Positions 1 to 12,974 of a stretch of DNA of 64,000 nt are shown here, one piece after another. Every line of letters starts with the position of its first letter. Position 1 is the stretch's first letter. The stretch spans positions 30,258 to 94,257 of the forward strand of contig JAUSOD010000053.1 in the NCBI GenBank assembly GCA_030656215.1, given 5' to 3'. The translations under genes and the position numbers were made by a program. This DNA comes from Azoarcus sp. Lineage in GTDB: Bacteria > Pseudomonadota > Gammaproteobacteria > Burkholderiales > Rhodocyclaceae. The notes beneath the pieces are model-generated. The model made no database searches. It saw only the letters and a program-made list of their open reading frames with translations, and was not told where the DNA came from.

Positions 1-2640
<2,640 letters not shown>

Positions 2641-2654
2641 ATTGATTCCTGTTG

Positions 2655-5600
2655 TTACGCTGCGACCGACTCGGCCAGGCGCAGCGCCTCTTCGATATCC
2701 ACTTCCACCACCCGGGACACGCCCTGCTCCTGCATGGTCACGCCGACCAGCTGTTGGGCAATCTCCATTGTGATCCGGTTATGACTGATAAAAATGAACT
2801 GCGTATGCGATGACATGCGCTTCACCATCTGCCCGTAGCGCTCTGTATTCGTATCGTCCAACGGCGCATCCACCTCGTCAAGCATGCAGAACGGCGCCGG
2901 ATTCAATTGAAACATTGCAAACACCAGCGCGATAGCGGTAAGCGCCTTTTCACCCCCCGACAACAGCTGGATGGACGTGTTTTTCTTGCCCGGTGGCTGG
3001 GCGATGATCTGGATGCCCGCATCCAGGATCTCGTCGCCGGTCAGCACCAGTTCGGCCCTGCCACCGCCGAACAACTGCGGGAACAAGTCGGCGAACTGGC
3101 GATTCACCGTGTTGTAGGTTGCCTGCAGTTGCTCGCGGGTTTCACGGTCTATTCGTCGGATCGCATCCTCGAGTGTACCGATGGCCTGTGTCAGGTCGTC
3201 GGTCTGGGCATCCAGGTAAGCCTTGCGTTCGGACGCAGTCCTGAGCTCGTCAAGCGCCGCCAGATTGACTGCACCAAGCTCGGCGATTTCCCGCGCCAGC
3301 CTGGACACTTCCCGCTGCAGGGTGCTTTCCTTGGGGTCGGATGCCAGCAGCGGCGTCAACGTGGCTTCATCCGCACCCGCCTCAATCAGCCGCTCGTCGA
3401 ACTGGGCCGAAGCCAACTCCGCCGCCTGCACCGCCAGACGCAATTCGGCCACCCGCGCACGGATCGGGCCGGCCTCCTGCTCTGTGCGCATGCGCAGCTC
3501 TTCAGTCTGGCGCAATGTCGCCGTTGCCAGTTCGAGCGCATCACGCCGTGCCGCAAGCGCCGCCTCACGGCTGCTGCGCAAGCCCAGGGCCGTTTGCAGG
3601 GCATCGCGACTGCGAATATCGTTGGTCACCTCCAGTTCCTGCTCACGCAAGGCCTGTTCGGCAACGACACGCTCAAGTTGTTCCGCAGCCAGCTGCAGGT
3701 TGCGGGCAAGGTCTTCGAGCTTGCCCGCGCATTCGCGCTCGGAGAAGCGCGCCTCCTGCAGCTCACGGGCGCAGGTCTGCTCCAGCGCCCGAAGCTCGCG
3801 CAGGCTGTGCTCGCGCTCGCGCAAGACATCGACTGCCGTGTCCAGACGGTGGCGTTGCAGTTCGGCAAGCTCCTCGGCACGGGCGACCTCAAGATCGGCA
3901 CGGGCGAAGTGCTCGTGCTCGGTGGCTTCCAGATGCACCAGGTCGCCGAGGTCGCGCTCGAGCTGGGTACGGCGTTCATCGGCCCGATTGCGCGCCTGGG
4001 CAAGCTTCAGCACTTCGACCTGCTCGGCATGCAAGCCAGCCTGTGCAGACTGGAGCTCCCGCCGCAGCACGTTGATGCGCTCCTGCAGCTCGCTCGCAGC
4101 CGCCTCGGCGCCAAGCAGTGCGTCGTGCGCACCACGCGCATCGTCTTCGAGCACGGCCTGCTGCCCGGCAAGTTGATCGATCTCGCGCTGACGCTCGATG
4201 ACGCCATGGGTTCGACTGTCGGGGACGAAGTGGATCAGTGCATGACGACTCAGCACCTGTCCGCGCGCGCCGACCAGATGCACGCCGGGTTCAAGCAAGG
4301 CACGCTGCGGCAACCAGTCCTCGAGCCGCTCGACGGCGAAATAACCCTGCAACCAGTCCTCCACCAGCGGGCGCAGCGTGGCGTCGGTAAGTTCGACGTG
4401 CTTGATCAAGGGCTCCGCACCTTCGGGCACCAGCAGGCCTGGCCGAGGCAGCGCAGCAGCCCCAAGACCGAGCGCGAGCGATTCCGGCGGCAGCTCGTCG
4501 AGCATCCCGCGTGCCACCGAATCGGCCTCCGAATCGTCCGTGGTCAAGGCTGCGAGCCGCTCGCGCAACACGGCTTCGACTGCGGCCTCCCAGCCGGCCG
4601 CCACGCGCAAGCTGCGCCACAGAGGCGGAAGCTCGGCGTGGCCGTGGCGCTTGAGCCAGTCACCGAGCTTGCCCTGCGACTGTACCTTGGCCTGCAACTG
4701 CACCAGCGCATCGCGGCGGGCGCGCAGATCGGTGAGGCGGCGCTGCACCGCACGCTCGTGCTCGAGCGCCGACTTCAGCGCGGCCTGGGCGTCGGGCAGG
4801 CGTCCCTGCAAACCTGCCACCTCATGCTGCTGATCCTCGAGCGCATCCTGCAGCGCCTCCACCCGTGCCTCGCGCTCAGCGAGCATTGCGCCGTCCGGCC
4901 CCTGGATCGCGCCACGCTCGGTTTCGAGCCGGGCACGCCGCTGCTGGAGCGCCTCCAGTGCGCGGGTGGCGCTGGCGCGATTGGCCTCCTCCACCCGCAA
5001 TTGCTGTTCAGTCTGCGCCAGCTCGCGCCGCGCCGAACCCACCGTGGTGTCCGCGGCAATGCGCGCCGAGTCGGCATCCGGCACCCGGTCCGCAATCTCG
5101 GCATGCCGCCCTTCTGCTTGCTCGGCCCGCATCGCTGCGTTATCGGCAAGCGCTTCCCAGCGCAGGCGGTCGGCAGACAGCGCCTCGCGCCGTGCGCTCC
5201 AGTGCCCCTGATCCAGCGCCAGCTGCGCAACGCGCGCCTCCAGACGTTTGCGCGTTTCGGCAAGGTGCTGAAGTTCGGTTTCAAGACGGGTCACCTCGGC
5301 GCTGACCGCAAACAGATCACTCTGGGCCAGGTGCACCGTTTCGGATGCGGCGAAATGCGCATCGCGGGCTGCCTCGATCGCAGCTTCGAGCTCCTGCAGG
5401 CGGGCGCTGTCGGTTTCGATCTGGCGCGTGTTGCGATTGAGTTCGTCAGCCAGGCGCTGATGCTCGGCGCGCGCCTCGTTACGCTTGATCAGCCACAACA
5501 GTTGCTGCTTCTGGACATGGGCACTGCTGAGCGCGTGGTAGCGCTCGGCGATCACGGCCTGGCCTTCGAGATGACCGATACGCTCGCCGAGCTCCATGCG

Positions 5601-6191
5601 AATATCGTCGAGACGGGCAAGGTTGTCGCCCGCATCGGACAGCCGGCCCTCGGTTTCCCGCCGCCGCTCGCGATACTTGGTGACCCCCGCTGCCTCCTCG
5701 AGGAAGCCGCGGATCTCTTCCGGTCGCGCCTCGATGATGCGCGAGATCATGCCCTGCTCGATGATGGCGTAAGCACGTGGCCCAAGGCCGGTACCCAGAA
5801 ACAGGTCGATCACGTCCTTGCGCCGAACGTGGGTGTTGTTGATGTAGTAGCTCGAGTCGCCACTGCGGTCGAGCACGCGCTTGACCGAAATCTCGGCATA
5901 GCGCGACCACTGGCCGGCAGCGCGGCCCTCGTTGTTGTCGAACACCAGCTCCACACTGGCCCGCGACACCGGCTTGCGCGTGGTGGAGCCATTGAAGATC
6001 ACATCCTGCATCGACTCGCCACGCAGCGCGGAGGCGCGCGTTTCCCCCAGCACCCAGCGCACTGCATCGATGATATTGGACTTGCCGCAACCGTTGGGAC
6101 CTACGACGCCGACCAGGTTGCCCGGCATGAGGACGGTGGTCGGATCGACGAAGGTCTTGAAACCGGCAAGTTTGAGCTTGGAAAGACGCAC
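2655..6191 (-). CDS. smc: Chromosome segregation protein SMC
   Basis: ATPase of the SMC condensin, which compacts and separates chromosomes. With a GTG start at 6191 the product is 1178 residues and begins VRLSKLKLAGFKTFVDPT, matching the conserved SMC N-terminus. Upstream in-frame codons give non-conserved sequence and are not included. The Walker A motif GPNGCGKS is at residues 31-38. Two long coiled-coil arms (rich in A, E, R, L, Q) flank a hinge in the middle. The C-terminal ABC signature LSGGEKAL and the Walker B LDEVDAPLDD are present. It lies 14 bp upstream of zipA and is divergent from dapC. No scpA/scpB is nearby. Confidence 0.96.
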   Translation of the reverse strand: MRLSKLKLAGFKTFVDPTTVLMPGNLVGVVGPNGCGKSNIIDAVRWVLGETRASALRGESMQDVIFNGSTTRKPVSRASVELVFDNNEGRAAGQWSRYAEISVKRVLDRSGDSSYYINNTHVRRKDVIDLFLGTGLGPRAYAIIEQGMISRIIEARPEEIRGFLEEAAGVTKYRERRRETEGRLSDAGDNLARLDDIRMELGERIGHLEGQAVIAERYHALSSAHVQKQQLLWLIKRNEARAEHQRLADELNRNTRQIETDSARLQELEAAIEAARDAHFAASETVHLAQSDLFAVSAEVTRLETELQHLAETRKRLEARVAQLALDQGHWSARREALSADRLRWEALADNAAMRAEQAEGRHAEIADRVPDADSARIAADTTVGSARRELAQTEQQLRVEEANRASATRALEALQQRRARLETERGAIQGPDGAMLAEREARVEALQDALEDQQHEVAGLQGRLPDAQAALKSALEHERAVQRRLTDLRARRDALVQLQAKVQSQGKLGDWLKRHGHAELPPLWRSLRVAAGWEAAVEAVLRERLAALTTDDSEADSVARGMLDELPPESLALGLGAAALPRPGLLVPEGAEPLIKHVELTDATLRPLVEDWLQGYFAVERLEDWLPQRALLEPGVHLVGARGQVLSRHALIHFVPDSRTHGVIERQREIDQLAGQQAVLEDDARGAHDALLGAEAAASELQERINVLRRELQSAQAGLHAEQVEVLKLAQARNRADERRTQLERDLGDLVHLEATEHEHFARADLEVARAEELAELQRHRLDTAVDVLREREHSLRELRALEQTCARELQEARFSERECAGKLEDLARNLQLAAEQLERVVAEQALREQELEVTNDIRSRDALQTALGLRSSREAALAARRDALELATATLRQTEELRMRTEQEAGPIRARVAELRLAVQAAELASAQFDERLIEAGADEATLTPLLASDPKESTLQREVSRLAREIAELGAVNLAALDELRTASERKAYLDAQTDDLTQAIGTLEDAIRRIDRETREQLQATYNTVNRQFADLFPQLFGGGRAELVLTGDEILDAGIQIIAQPPGKKNTSIQLLSGGEKALTAIALVFAMFQLNPAPFCMLDEVDAPLDDTNTERYGQMVKRMSSHTQFIFISHNRITMEIAQQLVGVTMQEQGVSRVVEVDIEEALRLAESVAA

Positions 6192-6348
6192 GTCAGGCCG
6201 AAGGCATAGTGGAAAACAGGATGAAACCCGTACTTTGGTATCGTCGGGGGGACGTCGAGGGAACGCCGACAAGGCGCCGCATGATAACATCTTCGGCCTT
6301 TACGACCCGCTCTGCCCGCCCTTCGCGGCGTGCGAAAAGTGTTCCAAA

Positions 6349-7557
6349 GTGAATCCGAATCTTTCCCGACTGCACTCCTATCCGTTCGAAAAACTGCGCC
6401 GTCTGTTCGAAGGGATCACCCCGCCGGACGGGCTGAAGCCGATCAGATTGTCGATCGGCGAGCCGCAGCACGCCACCCCGGCCTTCATCCGCCAGGCGGT
6501 GGCCGACAACCTCGACGGGCTGGCGACCTATCCGACCACCCAGGGCTCGGATGCGCTGCGCGGCGCAATCGCCGGCTGGCTGCAACGTCGCTACGATCTG
6601 CCCGGGCTCGACTGCGCAAGCCAGGTTCTGCCGGTCAATGGCTCGCGCGAGGCCCTGTTCGCATTCGGCCAGTGCGTAATTGACGGGACCCGAAGCGACG
6701 GCACCCAAACCGGCGCAAAGGTGCTGTGCCCCAATCCGTTCTACCAGATCTACGAGGGCGCAGCGCTGCTCGCCGGCGCGGAACCGGTGTTTCTGAACAA
6801 CCTGCCCGACAACAACTTCGGCTCGGACTTCGACAGCATTCCGGACGCCGTCTGGCAGGACGTACAGCTGGTGTTCGTCTGTTCACCCGGCAATCCGACG
6901 GGCCGCGTCCTCAGTCTCGACGAGTGGCGTCACCTGTTCGAGCTCTCCGACCGGCACGACTTCGTGATTGCGGCGGACGAGTGCTACTCGGAGATCTATT
7001 TCGACGACGATGCGCTGCCGATCGGCGCGCTCGAGGCGGCGCACCGGCTCGGTCGCAGCGATTATCGCAATGTGGTGATGTTCTCCAGCCTGTCCAAGCG
7101 CTCGAACGTCCCCGGACTCCGCTCCGGCTTCGTCGCCGGCGACGCGAAGATCCTGAAGGACTTCCTGCGCTACCGCACCTATCACGGCTGCGCCATGAGC
7201 AACACGGTGCAGGCCGCTTCAGTCGCAGCCTGGAACGACGAGACCCACGTCGCTGAAAACCGCCGCATGTACCGCGAGAAGTTCGCCCGCGTCACCCCGA
7301 TGCTCGCGCCGTGGCTGCAAGTCGAACGCCCCGATGCCGGCTTCTACCTGTGGGCGCGCACCCCGATTCCGGACACCGAGTTCGCCCGCCGTCTGCAGGC
7401 TGAATATAATGTGACCGTCCTTCCCGGCAGCTATCTCGCGCGCGAGGTCGCCGGCATCAACCCTGGCGCAGGCTTCGTGCGCATTGCGCTGGTTGCAGAC
7501 ACGGCTGAATGCGTGGAAGCAGCCGAGCGCATCGTTGCCTTCTGTCAAACACTGTAA
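6349..7557 (+). CDS. dapC: N-succinyldiaminopimelate aminotransferase DapC
   Basis: PLP enzyme of the succinylase branch of lysine/diaminopimelate synthesis. It transaminates N-succinyl-2-amino-6-ketopimelate with glutamate. The predicted start is the GTG at 6349 (VNPNLSRLHSYPFEKLRRLF), giving 402 residues. Longer in-frame extensions run back into smc antisense and are rejected. Fold-type I features are clear: the NGSREALF loop, the SPGNPTGR motif, ADECYSE, and the PLP-lysine region SSLSKRSNVPGLRSG. dapD starts 12 bp downstream, so the two form an operon. The assignment to DapC rather than another class I aminotransferase leans on this context. Confidence 0.93.
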   Translation: MNPNLSRLHSYPFEKLRRLFEGITPPDGLKPIRLSIGEPQHATPAFIRQAVADNLDGLATYPTTQGSDALRGAIAGWLQRRYDLPGLDCASQVLPVNGSREALFAFGQCVIDGTRSDGTQTGAKVLCPNPFYQIYEGAALLAGAEPVFLNNLPDNNFGSDFDSIPDAVWQDVQLVFVCSPGNPTGRVLSLDEWRHLFELSDRHDFVIAADECYSEIYFDDDALPIGALEAAHRLGRSDYRNVVMFSSLSKRSNVPGLRSGFVAGDAKILKDFLRYRTYHGCAMSNTVQAASVAAWNDETHVAENRRMYREKFARVTPMLAPWLQVERPDAGFYLWARTPIPDTEFARRLQAEYNVTVLPGSYLAREVAGINPGAGFVRIALVADTAECVEAAERIVAFCQTL

Positions 7558-7569
7558 GAGAGCCTCCCA

Positions 7570-8388
7570 ATGCAAGCTTTGCAAACCATCATCGACACCG
7601 CCTTCGAAAACCGCGCCAGCCTGTCGCCGACCGCGGCTCCTGCCGAGGTGCGCGACGCCGTCGCCACCGTCATCGCCGGGCTCGACGCCGGCACCCTGCG
7701 CGTGGCCGAGAAGAAAGACGGCCAGTGGGTCGTCAACCAGTGGATCAAGAAGGCCGTGCTGATTTCCTTCCGTCTGCGCGACAACGAGATCGTGACCGCC
7801 GGCGGCCTGAACTACTACGACAAGGTCCCGACCAAGTTCGGCGACTACACCCCGGAGCAGTTCCGCGAAGGAGGCTTCCGCGTGGTGCCGCCGGCCATGG
7901 CGCGCAAGGGCAGCTTCATCGGCAAGAACGTCGTGCTGATGCCTTCCTATGTGAATATCGGTGCCTACGTTGATGAAGGCACGATGGTCGACACCTGGGC
8001 CACCGTCGGCTCGTGCGCGCAGATCGGCAAGAATGTGCACCTGTCTGGAGGCGTCGGCATCGGTGGCGTGCTCGAACCCGTCCAGGCCGGTCCGGTGATC
8101 ATCGAGGACAACGTCTTTGTCGGCGCCCGCTCCGAGGTGGTGGAAGGCGTGATCATCGAAGAGAACGCCGTGCTGTCGATGGGCGTATACCTCGGCATGA
8201 GCACCAAGATCTACGACCGCGAGACGGGCGAGGTGCACTACGGTCGCGTACCGGCCGGCTCGGTCGTGGTGCCCGGCAGCCTGCCCTCTGCTTGTGGCAA
8301 GTACAGTCTTTACTGCGCCGTCATCGTGAAGAAGGTCGATGCGCAGACCCGCGCCAAGACCGCGATCAACGATCTGCTGCGCGCCTGA
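7570..8388 (+). CDS. dapD: Tetrahydrodipicolinate N-succinyltransferase DapD
   Basis: Transfers succinyl from succinyl-CoA to tetrahydrodipicolinate in lysine and peptidoglycan precursor synthesis. The product is 272 residues, the usual DapD length. It has a helical N-terminal domain and then left-handed beta-helix hexapeptide repeats ([36 protein letters not shown]). The C-terminal tail ends [16 protein letters not shown]-type ribosome site precedes the ATG. It directly follows dapC. Confidence 0.97.
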   Translation: MQALQTIIDTAFENRASLSPTAAPAEVRDAVATVIAGLDAGTLRVAEKKDGQWVVNQWIKKAVLISFRLRDNEIVTAGGLNYYDKVPTKFGDYTPEQFREGGFRVVPPAMARKGSFIGKNVVLMPSYVNIGAYVDEGTMVDTWATVGSCAQIGKNVHLSGGVGIGGVLEPVQAGPVIIEDNVFVGARSEVVEGVIIEENAVLSMGVYLGMSTKIYDRETGEVHYGRVPAGSVVVPGSLPSACGKYSLYCAVIVKKVDAQTRAKTAINDLLRA

Positions 8389-8403
8389 CCGATCACCCTG
8401 CGG

Positions 8404-8507
8404 GATCAATGGGGTGGTATCGATGGAGTGGAACTCCATTGATCCTTCCTTCTTGCGCCCATACCTCGATCAATGGGGTCCGGACCCGTCCGTCCGACCC
8501 CATTGAT
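8404..8507. repeat. Two nested inverted repeats of GATCAATGGGGT type between dapD and pilU
   Basis: The gap holds two hairpins built on the same word. The first has arms GATCAATGG (8404-8412) and CCATTGATC (8436-8444), with an inner hairpin 8423-8439. The second is a perfect 12-bp stem, ATCAATGGGGTC (8469-8480) with GACCCCATTGAT (8496-8507), around a 15-nt loop. There is no T-run, so it is not a classic terminator. It looks like a REP-type dispersed repeat, and a weaker relative lies at 52276-52302. Confidence 0.7.
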
Positions 8508-8539
8508 GCATCATCTTCTCGCTGACGGAGCCCGAACCC

Positions 8540-9718
8540 ATGATTTTCGACAAGCTGTTCCAGCTCATGGCCGAAAAGACCGCTTCGGATATCTTCATCA
8601 CTGCGGGGGCCCCGATCCACATCAAGATCCAGGGCCACACCATGCCGATCAATCAGCAGATCATGGAGCCGACCATGATCCAGAAGATGATCTACGAGAT
8701 GATGGTGCCCGAGCAGATCGAACGCTTCGAGCGTGATAAGGAGCTCAACCTCTCCTTTGGCCGCCGCGATCTGGGCAATTTCCGGGTCAACGTGTTCTGG
8801 CAGCGTAATTCGGTCGCGGTCGTGGTGCGCTATATCCAGGGCGACATTCCGACCGTCGAGAGCCTTGGGCTGCCCCCCTCGCTCGCCGACATCGTAATGG
8901 AGAAGCGCGGACTGGTACTGGTAGTGGGCGCCACCGGCTCGGGCAAATCGACCACCCTGGCGTCGATGATCGATCACCGTCTGCGCAGCCGTTCCGGCCA
9001 CGTTCTAACCGTCGAGGATCCGATCGAGTACCTGTTCAAGCATCGCAAATCGATCGTCAACCAACGCGAAGTTGGAATCGACACCCATAGCTGGAACGAT
9101 GCGCTGCGCAATGCCATGCGCCAAGCACCCGACTGCATCCTGATCGGCGAAATCCGCGACCGCGAAACCATGCAGGCTGCACTCGCCTACTCGCAGACCG
9201 GCCACCTTTGCCTGTCGACGCTGCACGCCAACAACGCGTATCACGCGCTCAACCGGATCGTGAACTTCTTCCCGCTGGAAAACCGACCACTGCTTTATCT
9301 CGACCTCTCGGTGGCGCTGCGCAGCATCATTTCGCAACGCCTGGTGCGCAAGCCAGACGGCAAACGGATTCCCGCCGTCGAAACCCTGATGAACACCCGC
9401 CACGTTTCCGAGCTGATCGAACGTGGCGATCTGAACGAGGTGAAGGAAGCCATGGAGCAGAGTCTCGCCCCCGGCTCACAAACCTTCGAACAGGATCTGT
9501 TCCGCCTCTATCACGAGAAGGTGATCTCGCTGGACGAGGCGCTCGCCAATGCCGATTCGCCGTCCAACCTGTCGTGGCTGATCAACAACGCTCAATTCGG
9601 CGGTGCGCCCAAAGGCGTGCAGAACCTCGCAGCGCCGCAGGTCGTGGATTTTGAGCGCACCCAGCCCGACGGCGCGTCGTTCCGGGAGTTCACCCTCCAC
9701 CTCGACGACCAATCGTAA
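8540..9718 (+). CDS. pilU: PilT/PilU-family type IV pilus retraction ATPase (PilU-like)
   Basis: Hexameric secretion-type ATPase that powers pilus retraction at the inner membrane. The 392-residue product opens MIFDKLFQLMAEKTASDIF, a PilU-like start. Walker A GATGSGKST is at residues 130-138, the Asp box (VEDPIEY) and Walker B (LIGEIRDRETM) follow, then a His box (STLHANNAYHAL). The C-terminal extension past residue 350 favours PilU over PilT. It sits between dapD and dapE without other pilus genes. It may be co-transcribed with dapE, since only 18 bp separate them. Confidence 0.9.
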   Translation: MIFDKLFQLMAEKTASDIFITAGAPIHIKIQGHTMPINQQIMEPTMIQKMIYEMMVPEQIERFERDKELNLSFGRRDLGNFRVNVFWQRNSVAVVVRYIQGDIPTVESLGLPPSLADIVMEKRGLVLVVGATGSGKSTTLASMIDHRLRSRSGHVLTVEDPIEYLFKHRKSIVNQREVGIDTHSWNDALRNAMRQAPDCILIGEIRDRETMQAALAYSQTGHLCLSTLHANNAYHALNRIVNFFPLENRPLLYLDLSVALRSIISQRLVRKPDGKRIPAVETLMNTRHVSELIERGDLNEVKEAMEQSLAPGSQTFEQDLFRLYHEKVISLDEALANADSPSNLSWLINNAQFGGAPKGVQNLAAPQVVDFERTQPDGASFREFTLHLDDQS

Positions 9719-10888
<1,170 letters not shown>

Positions 10889-10910
10889 ACCCCCACCGAG
10901 AACCCATGAC

Positions 10911-11870
10911 ATGACCGACCACGCCGAAGAACTGGATCACGAACACGACCACGAGCACCACGAGCACGAAAGTGGCCCGCTGGCCGAACTTGTCACCGTG
11001 CGCGACTGGCTGCGCTACTCGGTAACCCGTTTCAATCGCACGCAGATCTTCTGCGGCCACGGCGTAACCGACTCGTTCGACGAAGCCGCCTGGCTGGTGC
11101 TGTCCACCCTTGCCCTGCCGCTGGATCGACTCGAACCATTCCTCGACGCCTGCATCCCGTCCGACGAGCGTCTGGCCCTGTTCGACAACATCGAACGGCG
11201 CGTAGTGGAGAGGGTGCCGACCGCCTATATCGCGCAGGAAGCCTGGCTGGGCGACTTCCGTTTCTATGTGGACGAACGGGTCATCATTCCGCGTTCCTTC
11301 TTTGCCGAGTTGCTCGAGAACGGCTTCGCCCCGTGGGTGGAAGATCCCGACACCGTGACCAGTGCGCTCGATCTGTGCACCGGCTCGGGCTGCCTCGCCA
11401 TCCTGATGGCGCATGCCTTCCCCAATGCCGACATTGTCGCCGCCGATCTGTCCGAAGACGCACTCGACGTGGCACGCCGCAATGTGGACGACTACGCACT
11501 TGGGGGGCAGATCGAACTGGTCCGCAGCGACGTTTTCAGCGCGATCGGTGAGCGTCGCTTCGACCTGATCCTGAGCAACCCGCCCTATGTCACCGCCGAG
11601 GCGATGGCCGCGCTGCCGCCCGAGTACCTTCACGAACCCACGATGGCGCTGGCCGCCGGCGAGGACGGCCTGGATATCGTGCGCAAGCTGATTGCCGAAG
11701 CCGCACAACACCTCCACCCGGAAGGCCTGCTCGCGGTGGAAGTAGGACACAATCGCGATATCGTCGAGAACGCCTTCCCCGAACTGCCTTTCAGCTGGCT
11801 ATCGACGCGAGGCGGCGACGACATGGTTTTCCTGCTGAAACGAGAAGACCTTCCTGGCGGTCAGATCTAG
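10911..11870 (+). CDS. prmB: Ribosomal protein uL3 glutamine methyltransferase PrmB
   Basis: SAM-dependent enzyme that methylates the side-chain amide of a glutamine in ribosomal protein L3. The start at 10911 gives 319 residues. The Rossmann motif LDLCTGSGCLAI (SAM site) and the catalytic NPPYV motif are present. RVPTAYI and the ERVIIPRSF segment place it in the HemK/PrmB group, and the helical N-terminal domain fits PrmB rather than PrmC. The first 20 residues are unusually rich in His, Glu and Asp (HEHDHEHHEHE), which the family does not normally have. It starts 22 bp after dapE. Confidence 0.9.
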   Translation: MTDHAEELDHEHDHEHHEHESGPLAELVTVRDWLRYSVTRFNRTQIFCGHGVTDSFDEAAWLVLSTLALPLDRLEPFLDACIPSDERLALFDNIERRVVERVPTAYIAQEAWLGDFRFYVDERVIIPRSFFAELLENGFAPWVEDPDTVTSALDLCTGSGCLAILMAHAFPNADIVAADLSEDALDVARRNVDDYALGGQIELVRSDVFSAIGERRFDLILSNPPYVTAEAMAALPPEYLHEPTMALAAGEDGLDIVRKLIAEAAQHLHPEGLLAVEVGHNRDIVENAFPELPFSWLSTRGGDDMVFLLKREDLPGGQI

Positions 11871-11911
11871 TCTGCTTGAGCGGTGTTGGATCAATATATG
11901 GAGATACTCCC

Positions 11912-12370
11912 ATGGCGATGGAACGCCCGATCCTGCTGATCGAAGACAACCCTGACGATGAAGCGCTCACGCTCAGGGCATTCGGCAAAAACCAGATCGG
12001 CAACCCGGTGGTGGTTGCGCGCGACGGAGTGGAGGCAATCGACTATCTGGCCGGTACCGGCAGTCATGCCGGTCGCGACCTCAGCACCATGCCGGTGTTG
12101 ATTCTGCTCGATCTGAAGCTGCCCCGAATCGATGGCCTCGAGGTGCTGCGACGCATTCGTGCGGGGGAGCACACCGCAATGCTGCCGGTGGTGGTGCTGA
12201 CCACGTCGCGTGAAACCCAGGATATCGAGCAGGCCTATCGGCTGGGTGCGAACAGCTACATCCGCAAGCCGGTCGATTACGAACGATTCATTCAGGCGGT
12301 GGGGCAGATTGCGGTTTACTGGCTGACGCTCAACGAAACCACCGTAAGCGCCGCAAACAGTCCGTACTGA
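11912..12370 (+). CDS. Single-domain CheY-like response regulator (Rcp1-like)
   Basis: Stand-alone receiver domain of 152 residues. The ATG at 11912 is preceded by GGAGA at a suitable distance, and earlier in-frame codons are less likely. Acidic residues are in LLIEDNPDDEALT, the phospho-acceptor Asp is in ILLDLKLPRIDGLEVL, the Thr is in VVVLTTSRE, and the Lys is in SYIRKPVDYERF. The extra acidic N-terminus and the spacing resemble the Rcp1-type regulators that pair with bacteriophytochromes or hybrid kinases. No kinase is adjacent, so the partner is unknown. Confidence 0.85.
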   Translation: MAMERPILLIEDNPDDEALTLRAFGKNQIGNPVVVARDGVEAIDYLAGTGSHAGRDLSTMPVLILLDLKLPRIDGLEVLRRIRAGEHTAMLPVVVLTTSRETQDIEQAYRLGANSYIRKPVDYERFIQAVGQIAVYWLTLNETTVSAANSPY

Positions 12371-12393
12371 GGTCCGTACCGAACAGCACCACA

Positions 12394-12417
12394 GCGCGCG
12401 CCTGGTCAGGCGCGCGC
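12394..12417. terminator. GC-only hairpin between convergent genes
   Basis: Perfect 11-bp stem GCGCGCGCCTG / CAGGCGCGCGC with a 2-nt loop, lying between the convergent response regulator and iscX genes. No strong T-run follows on either strand. Termination of both transcripts is therefore an inference. Confidence 0.45.
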
Positions 12418-12438
12418 CAGAAATCCGTTTAGCGCAGC

Positions 12439-12633
12439 TCAGGCCAGCTCGTCGATCCAGGCCTGTTGTATCGCCTCGAGAATGCGCTCGCCACAGTGCT
12501 TGGGATCGTCATCGAACTCGGGCAAGGCGACGACCCAACGCATCAAATCGACAAAGTTCAAGCGCGCGGGGGCCACGTCGGGGTGCGCGTCGGCCAGCTG
12601 GAGGCCGATCTCCTGCACGTCGGTCCATTTCAT
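12439..12633 (-). CDS. iscX: IscX (YfhJ) Fe-S assembly accessory protein
   Basis: Small acidic protein that binds IscS and tunes Fe-S assembly. The 64-residue product begins [15 protein letters not shown] and contains the family-typical D/E-rich stretch LPEFDDDPKHCGERILEAIQQAW. Its ATG overlaps the ferredoxin stop as TGATG (12635-12631), indicating translational coupling. It is the last gene of the isc operon, its usual place. Confidence 0.94.
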   Translation of the reverse strand: MKWTDVQEIGLQLADAHPDVAPARLNFVDLMRWVVALPEFDDDPKHCGERILEAIQQAWIDELA

Positions 12634-12974
12634 CAGTGCTTGCCCTCCCGGGCCATGTTGATCGTATAGCGTGGAATCTCGATCACCAGCGGCGTGGAGC
12701 CCACCACCGCCTGGCAGGAAAGACGTGACTGCGGCTCCAGTCCCCAGGCCTTGTCGAGCAGATCTTCTTCTTCCTCTTCCGCCGTGCCAAGCGAGGAAAA
12801 ACCCTCGCGCACGACAACGTGACAGGTCGTGCACGCGCAGGATCGCTCGCAGGCGTGCTCAATCTCGACCCCGTGCTCGAGCAGGACATCGCAGATCGTG
12901 GCGCCTTCGCCGGCTTCAATCACCGTGCCCTCCGGACAGAGTTCGACATGGGGAAGCACTATGATCTGAGTCAT
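12633..12974 (-). CDS. fdx: Isc-type [2Fe-2S] ferredoxin
   Basis: Adrenodoxin-like ferredoxin that supplies electrons during cluster assembly on IscU. It has 113 residues. Cluster cysteines are seen in [16 protein letters not shown] and in RLSCQAVV. The acidic loop [11 protein letters not shown] is typical of isc ferredoxins. The ATG overlaps the hscA stop (ATGA, 12974-12971), and its own stop overlaps iscX. Confidence 0.96.
   Translation of the reverse strand: MTQIIVLPHVELCPEGTVIEAGEGATICDVLLEHGVEIEHACERSCACTTCHVVVREGFSSLGTAEEEEEDLLDKAWGLEPQSRLSCQAVVGSTPLVIEIPRYTINMAREGKH

Noticed and set aside
2907..6209. 1100-codon open frame antisense to smc
   Set aside because: GC-rich third-position effect on the opposite strand. 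The minus-strand frame has full SMC motifs and the antisense translation has none.
12394..12417. GC hairpin as a confident rho-independent terminator
   Set aside because: Strong stem but no T-run on either side, so kept only as a low-confidence terminator.
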